Shown: in pieces, positions 21,191 through 30,229 of the stretch
How positions within the stretch are numbered: the first letter of the stretch is position 1
How the letters are laid out: each line of letters begins with the position of its first letter
Source of the DNA: Pleurotus ostreatus/Saccharomyces cerevisiae fusant
Taxonomy: Eukaryota > Opisthokonta
Reading direction: 5' to 3'
Length of the DNA stretch: 30,229 bases
Assembly (NCBI GenBank): GCA_024196135.1
Contig: JAMQCK010000295.1
Coordinates: 1 to 30,229, forward strand
Made by a program: the position numbers and the translations under genes
The notes under the pieces: model-generated
What the model was told of the DNA's origin: nothing
Seen by the model: only the letters and a program-made list of their open reading frames with translations
Database searches by the model: none

Positions 21191-22931
21191 ATGCCCTCGG
21201 GTCGCCATGTCGTTGTTCAGGCGCTGAACATCGTCTGGGTGTTTTCTGTATTCTACTTCGAACTATGGACGTTCTATCGCCACGCCGGCTCGTGCGAATG
21301 GCCGGACCCTCGCCAGGATGTGCGTCGCCAGCGAGCTGCGCGTCGTCGTATCTGACCCCCAATCTTAGCGCGCTGACGATGTGGAGCATGTTCTGTTGGT
21401 TGCGGACCCTCAGATCCTCGATATGAACTCGTACCCCGGACGCCATCCTGCGCTGCAATGGCTCTCCCAGGTCGTCGTCGATCTCAATCTGCGCAAGAAC
21501 TGGCGCGCGGCCCTGCGCTCCCGCCCGGATAAGATTGTCTTCCTCGGAGACATGCTGGATAACGGACGGATGGACATGACGGACGAAGAGTGCGTTCCGC
21601 ATTCGTTCCCCGACGCATCGGTACTTACATCCCATCCCCCATCGCAGGTACTCTGCCTATCATCGTCGCTTCCGGCGGGTCTTTCAAGGCAGCGGCACGA
21701 CCCCCACATACTACATCCCCGGAAACCACGACATCGGCCTTGGCGAACCCTCTGCATACTCGCGATCCACTGAAGCCGACGAACGCTACGTCGCGCACTT
21801 CGGGGAACCCAACAAGATCATCTACGCAGGCGGCCACGCCCTCGTCATGATCGACGCCCCCAGTCTCGTCGACGAGGACCGCGAGCGCATCTCCCTCGGA
21901 CGCACGTTCGACGAGTGGTCGTTCCCACCGAACGGCACGATGTCCTTCGCGAAGAATAGCCCACGTGATTTAGGTGCGCTCTTGCCCCACATCCCCAGAT
22001 CGACCGCGTCTAAATGTAGCCCACCTGTAGACGACGCAACTCCTCGCATCCTGCTCACCCACATACCCCTCCACCGACCACCAAAGAGTGGATGCGGCCC
22101 ACTCCGAGAAAGAGGGACCATTCGCGCAGGGCATGGTGGAGGGTACGAGAACACCATCAGTCGCGAGGCGAGCCAGATGCTGCTGGAAGCCATCAAGCCC
22201 ATCTACGTCTTCAGGTGAGTCTTCCCGCCTTGCCGACCGACGCGAAAGATAGACCTCGGCGCAGCGGAGACGATCACGATTATTGCGAGTATATGCACCA
22301 CTACTCTGGGCTCACTGCGCAAGAAATCACGGTGAAGAGTCTGTCCATGGCGATGGGCGTCAGGCGACCTGGATATCAGCTTCTATCTCTCGCGCCGACC
22401 GAGCGCGGCTCTGACGACGCTGCCGCCTCTGTAACGACTCTATGCTTGCTGCCCGATCAGCTGCATATCTATCTCGGCGTCTATGTACCATTACTCGTGC
22501 TTTCTCTCGCTCTTATCGGTGCCGTGAATGCGTTGGCACGATATCGGCGCCGCTCTCCGCATACCAGCGACGGGCCGTGGCGCTGTACCTCTGCCACACG
22601 TCCTTTCATACGCGTCGTCGGGCAGGCACAGTCTTCCCAAAACGACGATTTCGACGAGAAGGAAGACGCAGACGCCCTTCCCGCGCCAGCATCATCATCA
22701 AGCGGACGGCGACCATCGCGATTAGGGCGCCAGCGTAGCTCTCCGGGATCTGAGCGAAGTTCTCCGTCTTACGCTGCGCCTTTGAAGCGCGTGTTGAAGA
22801 CAACGTTGATAGGTGCGCGCCCGGGTAGGCAACGGAGCTTGAGGAGGGATGTATTGTACGATGTACGAGATGTGGCTATACTACCGTTGCTGCTGTTCTC
22901 TATCATAACATGGTGGACAATGGCATACTGA
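21191..22931 (+). CDS. CDC1: Cdc1/PGAP5-type metallophosphoesterase (GPI-anchor remodelling)
   Basis: Predicted 508-residue ER membrane enzyme. Relatives (yeast Cdc1 and Ted1, animal PGAP5/MPPE1) are Mn-dependent phosphodiesterases that remove ethanolamine-phosphate from GPI-anchor mannose. Five exons: 21191-21319, 21369-21589, 21648-21973, 22031-22214, 22265-22931. An N-terminal membrane helix (VVQALNIVWVFSVFYFELW, residues 8-26) leads to the conserved CEWPDP. The metal-binding motifs are in order: LLVADPQILD (52-61), FLGDMLDNGR (101-110), PGNHDIGLGE (141-150), ILLTHIPLHRP (~235) and SGDDHDYCEY (287-296). Two more hydrophobic segments follow (LLVLSLALIGAV; ILPLLLFSIITWW at the very end), with a long Ser/Arg-rich loop between them. 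All catalytic motifs are intact. The third intron (57 bases, in frame) can be read through without a stop but splits the family alignment, so I remove it. Cdc1, Ted1 and PGAP5 type cannot be separated by eye with certainty. Confidence 0.92.
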
Positions 22932-23370
22932 GCTTGTGTACTGTACATACGCGGCTTGCAGTTCGCACGCTTCTGCATACTTGCATATACCCCAGTAAGC
23001 CCCGATAAGTCGAGCCCAGAACTTACTTTCGAGCCCTAGTGCTAACGTTAAACGTCAAGCTCTGATGATGTCGCGGCAGAGTTACATGGTGTTCCGTTCT
23101 GTCGCCAGGTCGGTTTTCGCCGATGGAGCCCTGACTCATGCGTGATATCCACGTGACCGAAGTTGAACTTCCAGTGCATGACTTATCTTCTTGAAAGTGC
23201 CATATTTCAAACACATCAATGACACATTCAGATATAGGGTACATAGCGGAACGTAATTAGAGGATCACAGAGACGATACTCATATAATACAATATATACG
23301 GTGGCACTAACCAGAGCGACACCAAGCGAAAGACTGAAAGGGAGAAATTATATCCTTCAACATTGCACTA
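22932..23370. other. Convergent intergenic region
   Basis: About 440 bases between the 3' ends of the CDC1-type gene (+) and small membrane protein A (-). I see nothing recognisable beyond AT-rich stretches around 23270-23300, consistent with 3' UTR and poly(A) signals. Confidence 0.5.
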
Positions 23371-24056
23371 TCACCCGCTCAACGTCTTTTCGGCTATCGC
23401 ACTGATGATGACTTTTAAGCCTTCTATGAACTTGTCGGTTATGAGTAATGGTCCGGCGGGTGCTTTTGACAATGGATGAGCCAGAGGACAGAGACTCTGC
23501 AATCGTCAAGTCAGTGAGGTAACAGGCGAATATAGCATATCGCTTACCCTCGTGTCTTCCCGCGCGTCGCGAAGTGCGTCCCGTAGATTTATAGCTGCCC
23601 ATGTCCAGCTAAGCGCACGTATCGCGCGAAGTGTGCGGTTTTGATGAAGCGCCCTGATTTTGGTGATCATCTCGCCCATGTCAGCATCTAGTTTGTCGAG
23701 TCTGCGAAGCATGAGCGGTGAAAAATAGAAGATGACAGACACACTCACGCTTTACGGGCACTGTCGTAGGTGAGTTGCTCATTATACCGCTGATGAGGAG
23801 CTTTGCCTTCCTCAAGTTTGTCGGATGAGATAACGAGCGCTTCGCGCGCCTCCTGGTATTTCTTCTCGCAGGATCGAAGGATAACAGTGGGTGAATGGCT
23901 CCAAATGAAGAAGGCAATAGCCACGACAGCGAAGACAACCATGAGGGCGCCAGCGTCAACAATGGGGATCATCTCTAGTCCAGCGTGGGCCTCCAAAGCC
24001 CTGAAGGAAAGATGAAGTAATGCAAAGAGGAGGGTGAGGACGAGGGCGGAATGCAT
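23371..24056 (-). CDS. Small two-helix membrane protein A (unknown family, tandem paralog of B)
   Basis: Predicted 195-residue protein of unknown function. Three exons: 23749-24056, 23548-23701, 23371-23496, with introns of 47 and 51 bases. It begins with a hydrophobic segment (ALVLTLLFALLHLSF, which could be a signal anchor), has a second one (GALMVVFAVVAIAFFIW), then HSPTVILRSCEKKYQEAREAL and a long charged helical tail with RTLRAIRALSWTWAAINLRDAL, ending EKTLSG. No catalytic motif is visible. Gene B has the same layout: two hydrophobic helices, the P-x-VIL-x-x-C motif just after the second helix, the same intron phases and a middle exon of exactly 154 bases. A TATAAG lies 36 bases before the ATG, as in gene B. 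The products probably sit in an internal or plasma membrane, by inference. Confidence 0.75.
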
Positions 24057-24821
24057 TGTAAATTGATGTAGACCAAGAGAGGTGATTCGTACTTATAGTG
24101 GTGGCGGACTGCATGAAAGGGAGGCGCTGGTAAGGCTATGAGACGCAGGGCTATTGTCTGCAGAGGCAACCGACGAAGAAGGACAGGCAGGCAACAATAT
24201 GAGTACAATGGGGATACAAAGGGAGTGGCAACATGACGTCCTACGCGCGGGTATTGGACGGTAATTTGGAGTACAATGGTGTGGTGCCCTTCGTTCACTG
24301 CGAAGAAGCTGTGAGTTGCCAAGGAGCCCTGCCATGCTCGCAAGCAAGCTCCTCCTAGTGGAGGACAATGGCTGTTGCTAGCAGAGACTCAACAAAGCAC
24401 CCTTCGCCTAGACACGTCGGAGATGATCCAGAGCGAGCCGCACTTTCTCCAGTTGACAGCCAAAGTCACGCTCCTGCATTTATATCCCAGTCAATGTTCA
24501 GCCCACTGCATCCTCCGGTGAACGTTCAGCGATGACTTCGGTGCGCCACCCCCTGTCTACGAGCAGCGTACGTTACTTCGAACAATTACCAGGAGACTTG
24601 CCTCACAAATCAAATTTTGAAGGTACAATACTTGACCAATCGATGGTTAGCGTACGAAATCGATTCGCTGGCAAAGGGGCGTTGCACATAAATAATAAGC
24701 AAACCAGGTCCACGCGCACGACAACAGAATAAAGTCATAAATTCTGTGGAGCTCTCGACGCGTGCTAGACGGCAGCCAAGTACCTCAACAGAAGTGTGTA
24801 GGTAATTGCACATTTCAAGCG
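24057..24821. other. Intergenic region between the tandem membrane-protein genes
   Basis: About 765 bases containing the promoter of gene A and the 3' UTR of gene B. TATAAG is read on the minus strand at 24092-24097. A minus-strand frame from 24368 to 24093 is open and Ser/Pro-rich but shows no family features; it may be 5' leader sequence. No mobile element or RNA gene is seen. Confidence 0.45.
24092..24097 (-). promoter_or_regulatory. TATA-like element of membrane-protein gene A
   Basis: TATAAG on the minus strand, 36 bases upstream of the gene A start codon. The paralogous gene B has the same hexamer at nearly the same distance, which argues for retention after duplication. Such close spacing implies a very short leader. 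Confidence 0.5.
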
Positions 24822-25534
24822 TCAGTTCCCCGCAACCGGGTCTTCACCCGACGCAGACGCATGGAGGTCACGAGGCGATGAACCAGCTATTCCAACCTCC
24901 ACATCCACGTTTGGGTCTCTTGTTGATTGTCGGTTAGGTGGACGGGCCCGGGGCTCCCACGAGCACTCGACCACCTATGTGTAGGAATGTTCAGTCTTCA
25001 AATGGCGGAGAGAATCTGCATACGCACCTTCAAGTCGTGCGACACGGTGTTATACGCGCATAGAAGCTTCAAGGCAGCGTAGGAGCGGGGAAGAGACAAA
25101 ATCGAGCAAACGAAGGCATTCCTCCGTCTGCCCCAAACCGTACGCTCGAGATCGTACTTCTTCTGATCTAGGATGTGAAGCCTGAGAAGATATAGCGGTT
25201 AGCAATGCGAGAGGTAGGATTCGAACTCGCATGCTCACCTATCACGAACCTCCGCCAGGACGGGAATCTCCGTCGAGGTATGGGTTGAGGAAGCCCCCAA
25301 GTCTCGATCAACTTTCATCATGGCGGTCAAAGAGGCATGAGCCTCAATGCGTACGTCGTCGCAATATTGGAGGATGACGGGCGGCGTGATGAAGTAGATG
25401 CTAAGAGCAATGGCCATCGGGGTGATAACAGCGAGCAAGACTCGACGCGCCGTCATGGACAGATCCTGCAGAAGGCAGGCCTCCAGCATGCCAATGACGA
25501 AGTGAACGAGGGCGTAGAAGAGTCGTGAGCTCAT
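24822..25534 (-). CDS. Small two-helix membrane protein B (unknown family, tandem paralog of A)
   Basis: Predicted 200-residue protein of unknown function. Three exons: 25239-25534, 25028-25181, 24822-24974, with introns of 57 and 53 bases. Two hydrophobic segments (LFYALVHFVIGMLEACLL; VLLAVITPMAIALSIYF) are followed by TPPVILQYCDDVRIEAHASL, matching SPTVILRSCEKKYQEAREAL of gene A in both position and pattern. The second exon is 154 bases, exactly as in A, and encodes a basic helical stretch (WGRRRNAFVCSILSLPRSYAALKLL). The third exon differs from A and encodes a Pro/Arg/Asp-rich, probably disordered tail ending DPVAGN. The start was chosen to match gene A and the TATAAG 37 bases upstream; the frame remains open farther upstream. 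Sequence divergence from A is large although gene structure is kept, so the duplication is not recent. Confidence 0.72.
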
Positions 25535-25570
25535 CGTATAATGGGTGAGTGATAGTGAAGCAGCCCGATC

Positions 25571-25578
25571 CTTATAAG
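25571..25578 (-). promoter_or_regulatory. TATA-like element of membrane-protein gene B
   Basis: CTTATAAG, itself palindromic, lies 37 bases upstream of the gene B start codon and matches the TATAAG position in gene A. Confidence 0.5.
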
Positions 25579-25665
25579 ATTGGCGCATAATGAGGGATGC
25601 TATGCACTGGTGAGGCCTTAGAAGCGGCATGGTCTTAAGCTCTCATAGACGTGCGAAAATATACT

Positions 25666-26031
25666 ACAGCTGCGGATGTCACTGATGGACCTGCCCCATC
25701 CGGTAAAATCGCCGAGGCGGGCACTGCGCAAGCTCGGAAAAATACGATTTCCTCACAAAACGGTAGAGCGTGGCGAGAAACCCCCATCTACGAAGTTTCA
25801 ACGGGTCAAATTGCGGGAGGCGTTGGAGGTAACGTATGTTAGGGCACCTAGGGACCTTCGGCACGTTTCATGGCGAGAGTATGAGAGGGTCAACAGAATG
25901 GGTATGTAGACGGGGTTTTTCGATGATGCTCTACCGTTCTGTGAGGTCTCCGAGATTGTCTGAGCTCGCACAACGTCCACCACGGCGATAGTTCCAAACG
26001 GGGCAGGTCCATCAGTGACGTCCGCAGCTGT
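25666..26031. repeat. Imperfect inverted duplication (two 126-base arms, 114-base loop)
   Basis: The left arm is 25666-25791 (+) and the right arm is 25906-26031 (read on -). They align without gaps over 126 bases with 93 matches (74%). The first 32 bases differ only once. Both arms are open in the same frame (starting TAADVTDGPAP) and share SQNGRA and a closing tyrosine. Five differences (GAT/GAC, CCA/CCG, GGT/GGA, CAA/CAG, GCG/GCA) are silent in that frame, which hints at past coding constraint. The arms match no family I know and do not resemble the membrane-protein exons. It could be an old inverted copy of one exon or a foldback element. No clear target-site duplication is visible. Confidence 0.75.
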
Positions 26032-26287
26032 AAGTCGGGAGTCGTAAGCCCTTCGTCTCTTGATCTCTTGACTCACGGCAGCGAGGCGGCCAACGCCGCG
26101 AAGTCTGATTGCTCCCCTGCTTCCATCCGATGTCGATTCAGAAGAAGTCCAATGCCGGATATCACGATCTCAAGAAGTGCAAACAGTGGCCCAACATCGT
26201 GGAGATTCTGGTTTAATCCCCTTCGGGTATGAGTTTGCCAGTCCACTGTTCGACACAGCGTGTGCCTAGAAGAAGACAATGCGAAGC
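26032..26287. other. Gap with possible membrane-helix fragment
   Basis: About 250 bases between the inverted duplication and the retroelement scrap. A minus-strand frame from 26279 to 26073 contains a hydrophobic run (GPLFALLEIVISGIGLLL) a little like the first helix of proteins A and B, with no usable start or continuation. It might be a broken third copy, but this is weak. Confidence 0.3.
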
Positions 26288-26618
26288 ACGTTGCACTATT
26301 CTACCGCGACTTCGCTGGAGATTGCCGCATTTACACGCGCATCATCCAAACTATCTCATGCCACGGCTTTCGTGGCGTCTACTACGCGCGCTTTGTACCA
26401 TCCGAACCACCAGCGTGCCCTTGCAGAGACGCACCACCCAAACCCGCGACCACATCCTCGCCGATTGTCCGCTGATTCGAGCGCACCACCTTCGCATCGT
26501 CTCACCCTCCATATCCACGCCCGTCATCTTCGGCACTACATCCGGCCTCGGGGCCCACGCAAAGCTCGTCGGCACCTCGAACGCATTCGCCAAGTCTGCC
26601 CCGGAGCCCAACAACTAA
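26288..26618 (+). pseudogene. Remnant of a non-LTR retrotransposon polyprotein C-terminus
   Basis: Translated on the plus strand this gives CHGFRGVYYARFVPSEPPACPC (read in two pieces: CHGFRGVYYARF, then VPSEPPACPC), followed in another frame by TRDHILADCPLIRAHHLRIV, VIFGTTSGLGAHAKLV and NAFAKSAPEPNN before TAA. This is the pattern at the C-terminal end of basidiomycete LINE-type reverse transcriptase/RNase H proteins: HGF..YY.RFVPSE..CPC, then TRDHIL..CPL..HR, then a LLGT..GL..L..F tail. A one-base frameshift near 26425-26440 breaks it, and no reverse transcriptase or RNase H domain lies upstream in the window. It is a short dead 3' fragment, which is typical of 5'-truncated LINE insertions. 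Confidence 0.75.
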
Positions 26619-26869
26619 ACCCCATAGTCGTGCCCATTAGCCCATTGTCGTTCGCGGCACAAGACGCGGTATACAAACGTAGTCCCCCCATGCACAGCAC
26701 CAAGGGCATCGAAGGTACTCCAGGTGTGGCAGTCGCTAGATTGAAGCAGGCGCTCGTCCTAGGGTAGTCTTTTGAATTCATACGCAGTTACGGCAGAACA
26801 ACGATATGCAGTCACGGCAGATCGACATGTATCGTCACTGATGGAAGGTGATACGACATGCCGTAACCC
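26619..26869. other. Intergenic region downstream of VPS53
   Basis: About 250 bases between the retroelement scrap and the VPS53 stop codon, probably including the VPS53 3' UTR. A short near-repeat of CAGTTACGGCAG/CAGTCACGGCAG lies at 26784-26821. Nothing else is recognised. Confidence 0.45.
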
Positions 26870-29800
26870 TCAAGCCGGCCCCTGCGCATCCCTCCTCAAC
26901 CCAAAACTCACAAACCGCCTGATATCCGAGAACACCTCCCTCTTCTCCCCCTGCTTCTGTCCGTCCGGCGTATTCCCCGATGCCGGCGGCGGAGATGCAA
27001 GTCCAGCGAACAGCCCTTCCCGTCCCGGGCCCTCACCGCCCTCGTTCCACGGCACTGGCCGCGGACTGACGAGCGCTAACGTCGATGCCTGCGGGTCCAT
27101 ATCAAGGGAGGTGAGGAAGGACGAGCCCTCGAGCTCGGGCTTGGTGCTCGTGATGGTGAGGAATTGATCGAGGAGTGTGTTTTGCTCGCCCTTGGGGGTG
27201 CCTTTGAGGTCGAGGATCTGTACGATGGAATATCAGCCAGCGCCGCGCGATATTCTCATTAAAACTCTGCTGACCTTTTGGAAGTTAGAGAAGGATGCGT
27301 CGCCGACAAGGACAGTGTAGTTCAGGATAAAGCCCTCCGGCGGATCCTACAAAGATTGTTAGCGCATGGGATGGTTTGTGGTAAAGTCACCATACCACGA
27401 GCGTCATGACGACCTTCAGCAACGTCTCCAGTCGCGTGGTTGCCTTGTTCACGCTCTTCGTGTAGCCCGACGTCACGAAGTCGCCCGGTAGCTTCAGCAG
27501 GTGCGCCTTCAGCACTTGAAGGTCGATGAGAAGCTGCAGATTGTGTCCGTCAGCTCCGCAATGCCGTGTACCGTAAAGTCACCGACCTGCTCAGCGCCCG
27601 TCTCCTTGATAGGCCGGCTCTTCACCAGCGCATTTGTGAACTTCGCCAGGACCAGACTAAGAGCAACGCGTCAGCGCCACCTTCCCAAACCGCGCCCCCG
27701 CCACGCTCACCTCGCCGCCTTATCGAAGAAGTTCCTCAGGTATCGCTTCTGCTCTACGAGCGGCTTGATAGCAGCGACTGCCTGCTCCGTCGCGGTAACG
27801 ATCTGACTCGTATACACAGAGGGGCCGGTGACCTGCTGCAAGGTCGCCCAAGCGGTCCGCGTCATCGCCGAGAAGCCCGGCTCGGCGCCGACCTCGAGCT
27901 CGTGCAGGAGGATGGTAATCGCGGAGGAGATGACGCTGAGAAAGACGCATTGATTGAAATTCGCGAGCTTGATGGCAAAGAAAAAAAAATGGCGCACCTG
28001 ACGAAGTAGTCTGCCTCGGCCTGGAAGGAGATCTGCTCCTTGTATGCTTCGTCGACCTGCTCGCGCATCTTTTGTTCGAGTTCCGCAGAGGTCGTCTGGC
28101 AGTAGTCGGCGGTATTGATGACGAGGCAGGCTTGCTTGAGGATGTTCATGTCCATGCGAGACTCGGTCGACTTGCGCGAGCGCGGTGTGGGGCTGAAGAC
28201 GGATACATCCAGTCAATACAACCCTTCGATAGCGCGTGGCAATATACTCACGTCTTGAGACTCGGAGCCAAAACATCCTCTACAAGGAACTGTCGTATCA
28301 GCCTAGCCATACGACTAGAGCGAGGTACTGACCGGCATATATCTTGAGCCACTTCTTATGCAATCCCGCGAGATCGAAGAGCGGTTTGCCGGTCGACAAT
28401 TTTGCACACTGCTCAAGGCTCCCCGCGTACGCATGGAAAAGCTCAGTGGATGACGGAAGTACGGTCATCGGCGTAGCGCCTTCGTCTGCATCTCCTGCTA
28501 TGGATCCAGCTTCTGGGGGATACGTACAAAGCGAGTCAGGACTCACCTTCGGCCGGTACATCCAAGGAGGGACGGGCTTTCGCGGCACCCTTCACGCTAC
28601 TGCGATGAGGTGCGAGCAAGGCCGCAAGCGCCCTGTACGCAACATTAGCATACCATAGAAAGGGAACGCGATCCCGACATACTTGTCCTGCGCATCGATG
28701 AAGATGCCCATATGCGGCTCGAATGCTGAAGAGATAGGCTTCCGCGGACCGACGCCTTGCGTCGTGGTGTTCGTGGCGTCAAGGATTTCCTGGAACTGGT
28801 CGCGGAGCCATCAACTCACTAGCCGCGCACGGAGAAGATATATAAAGGCTTACAGGAGTGGCCCACTTCCGCGCAAGCCCGGCCTCGAAGGTCGTCGTTA
28901 ACTCGAGATTCTCGAGCAGGGACTTAGCAGTAAGAGTCGGTGCAGCCTTCGATAGGACGACGGCTAGATCATCCCTTTCAAGTTATCACTTGTCAGACTA
29001 AAAGCGGTCTTCAGTGCGTGAGTAACTGGACTTACCGCGTGATGTCAGCGAAGCGAGCGGCAAGGAACCATCCAACGCGCCATTCTCCAGGGAAGACGCG
29101 CCCTTGTTCGAGCTCGTGTGTTTGGAGTAATCGGTGGAACCAGGAAAAGCGGCGTGCGAGGTTGTCGAGCTGACCAGCTTCGTCGGTCTGAGGGTTGCGA
29201 CTGGTGAGATGGCTGCTTGCAGTGCCAGTACAGCACGTACTGGTCGGAATATACGACGGTAGTCCTTCATCTCCAGCGCGACATAGCGATCTATCAGGTG
29301 GGCGCGCACATCAGGGCCGAGTACGTCGGCGACAAGGCATGCGTCGGCCATGATAGTGGGTCTAACGGGCTTGCTGGTGTCTTGCATGAAGCTGAGCGTA
29401 GCCGTTAGTGGTTCATACGTTTCATGCAAGGGGGTATCCACACACAAGGCATCGAAGTCTTCATCCAGGATGCCTCGTATACGCCCTTGTACTTCCTGGA
29501 TGCGCTTCCATATTTGTGCGATGCGGGGTATAGTGATGTAGGGGCGGAATGCGTTTGAGATCTGCTTGACTGCCTGCGCGAGAACACTGATGATGAGCAT
29601 GGGATTGTCATACAGAGCAAGTGACTTCACGCACAGCCAACGTCTGCGCGATCTCAGCGTAGCGTTTCTCGGGTATCATGCCTTCCACCTGAGTGAGGGC
29701 GTTCACTATACGGACTTCAGCTACGTGATCGTGGGATGGGGGACTGACGGCTCATACCGAGCATCTGCAGCCTTTTGAGAGTAGTCATGCTGTGGATGAG

Positions 29801-30229
29801 GTTCTTCTTGGCGAGGTCAAGGACCTGTATGTCCTTCGTGATGTTGCGAACTACAGCCTCGGACTCGGTCGCGTTCTCTCGTATGCGCGCCATTTGAGAG
29901 AGGAGGTCCTAGGCAGTCGTTTAGAGCAGAGTAAGAAAGGGAGGGATATGAGTACGCACCGAGATCATCTCCTGAAGCAGCTGCATCTTCGATGGGTCCT
30001 GCTCGCGCTTAAGATCTTCGCGTAGGCCGGCGATTTCGCGCTCGAGGGCGGCCTGATCATCGGCGAGAGACTTGCGCACACTCTCGAGGTTCGCAAGGGA
30101 TGCTTCTGCAGAGGGGGTTCACGGACTATTCTGAAGTGCTTGAATTGCGCGCACCATTTGGGAAGAACTTGTTCAGCGCGTCGACGGGGGAGAAGTTCGG
30201 GCCCAGGCTGTCGATGGCCTCCGCATCCG
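26870..30229 (-). CDS. VPS53: VPS53, GARP tethering-complex subunit (5' end outside window)
   Basis: 818 residues of Vps53, a rod-like subunit of the GARP complex (with Vps51, Vps52, Vps54) that tethers endosome-derived vesicles at the trans-Golgi. Eighteen exons are visible, from 30155-30229, 29960-30105 and 29758-29908 down to 27275-27346 and 26870-27217. The N-terminal region has FSPVDALNKFFPN, then LANLESVRKSLADDQAAL and coiled coils. The middle has ADACLVADVLGPDVRAHLID, DYRRIF, DEAGQLDNLARRFSWF, VFPGEWRVGWFLAARFADIT, KWATPFQEILD and SSAFEPHMGIFIDAQDK. The C-terminal half has CLVINTADYCQTTSAELEQK, LLIDLQVLKAHLLKLP and DPPEGFILNYTVLVGD. A Pro/Gly-rich linker and RRFVSFGLRRD precede TGA. 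These match Vps53 in order and overall length; only the first residues are missing. All exon phases fit. One intron (28513-28546) has only 34 bases, and one small exon (28252-28279) has 28 bases. It looks intact and essential-type. Confidence 0.95.

Noticed and set aside
25676..25909. Alternative plus-strand frame through the left arm of the inverted duplication (77 codons)
   Set aside because: Differences between the arms fall on non-silent positions in this frame, unlike the TAADVTDG frame, and the open stretch runs into the loop without family features.

Overview
The window looks like nuclear DNA of a basidiomycete fungus, most likely an agaricomycete. Genes sit on both strands, are cut by many introns of about 45-60 bases with GT..AG ends and often a CTGAC/TTGAC branch site, and encode eukaryotic housekeeping families. 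There is no operon structure, no rRNA or tRNA gene and no CRISPR array that I can see. All multi-exon models below were assembled by eye from reading frames, splice signals and family motifs. In every complete model the exon lengths add up to a whole number of codons.

Layout, left to right. (1) 2-4811 (+): the 3' part of a giant HECT ubiquitin ligase of the TOM1/HUWE1 family. (2) 5091-6907 (-): an FAD-dependent aromatic-ring hydroxylase-like monooxygenase, convergent with the ligase. (3) 7890-12337 (-): a large, mostly disordered nuclear protein with an N-terminal beta-grasp-like segment and three AT-hooks. It shares a 130-base divergent promoter, which holds a 19-base perfect palindrome, with (4) 12468-12810 (+), a 63-residue complex I subunit (NDUFB2 type) in four tiny exons. 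(5) 13467-14245 (-): an unrecognised 242-residue helical protein. (6) 14564-18276 (-): an 18-exon Zn2Cys6 transcription factor whose zinc cluster needs a 6-base microexon.

(7) 18579-20240 (-): a decayed dynamin-family GTPase. (8) 21191-22931 (+): a Cdc1/PGAP5-type metallophosphoesterase of GPI-anchor remodelling. (9) 23371-24056 and 24822-25534 (-): two diverged tandem copies of a small two-helix membrane protein of unknown function, with identical intron phases and an identical middle-exon length. (10) 25666-26031: an inverted duplication (74% identical arms, same open frame). (11) 26288-26618 (+): a frameshifted scrap of a non-LTR retrotransposon C-terminus. (12) 26870-30229 (-): VPS53, a GARP tethering-complex subunit, cut at its 5' end by the window edge.

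The outer parts are conserved, gene-dense DNA. The stretch from about 18.5 to 26.8 kb is a looser accessory zone around the intact CDC1-type gene, with a pseudogene, lineage-specific paralogs, a foldback and a retroelement scrap. The genes do not form one pathway. Loosely shared themes are protein quality control (TOM1), ER/Golgi membrane traffic (CDC1-like, VPS53, the dead dynamin) and nuclear regulation (AT-hook protein, Zn2Cys6 factor). I found no convincing new multi-gene system. The items most worth a second look are the 6-base microexon, the dynamin relic, the tandem membrane paralogs and the inverted duplication.
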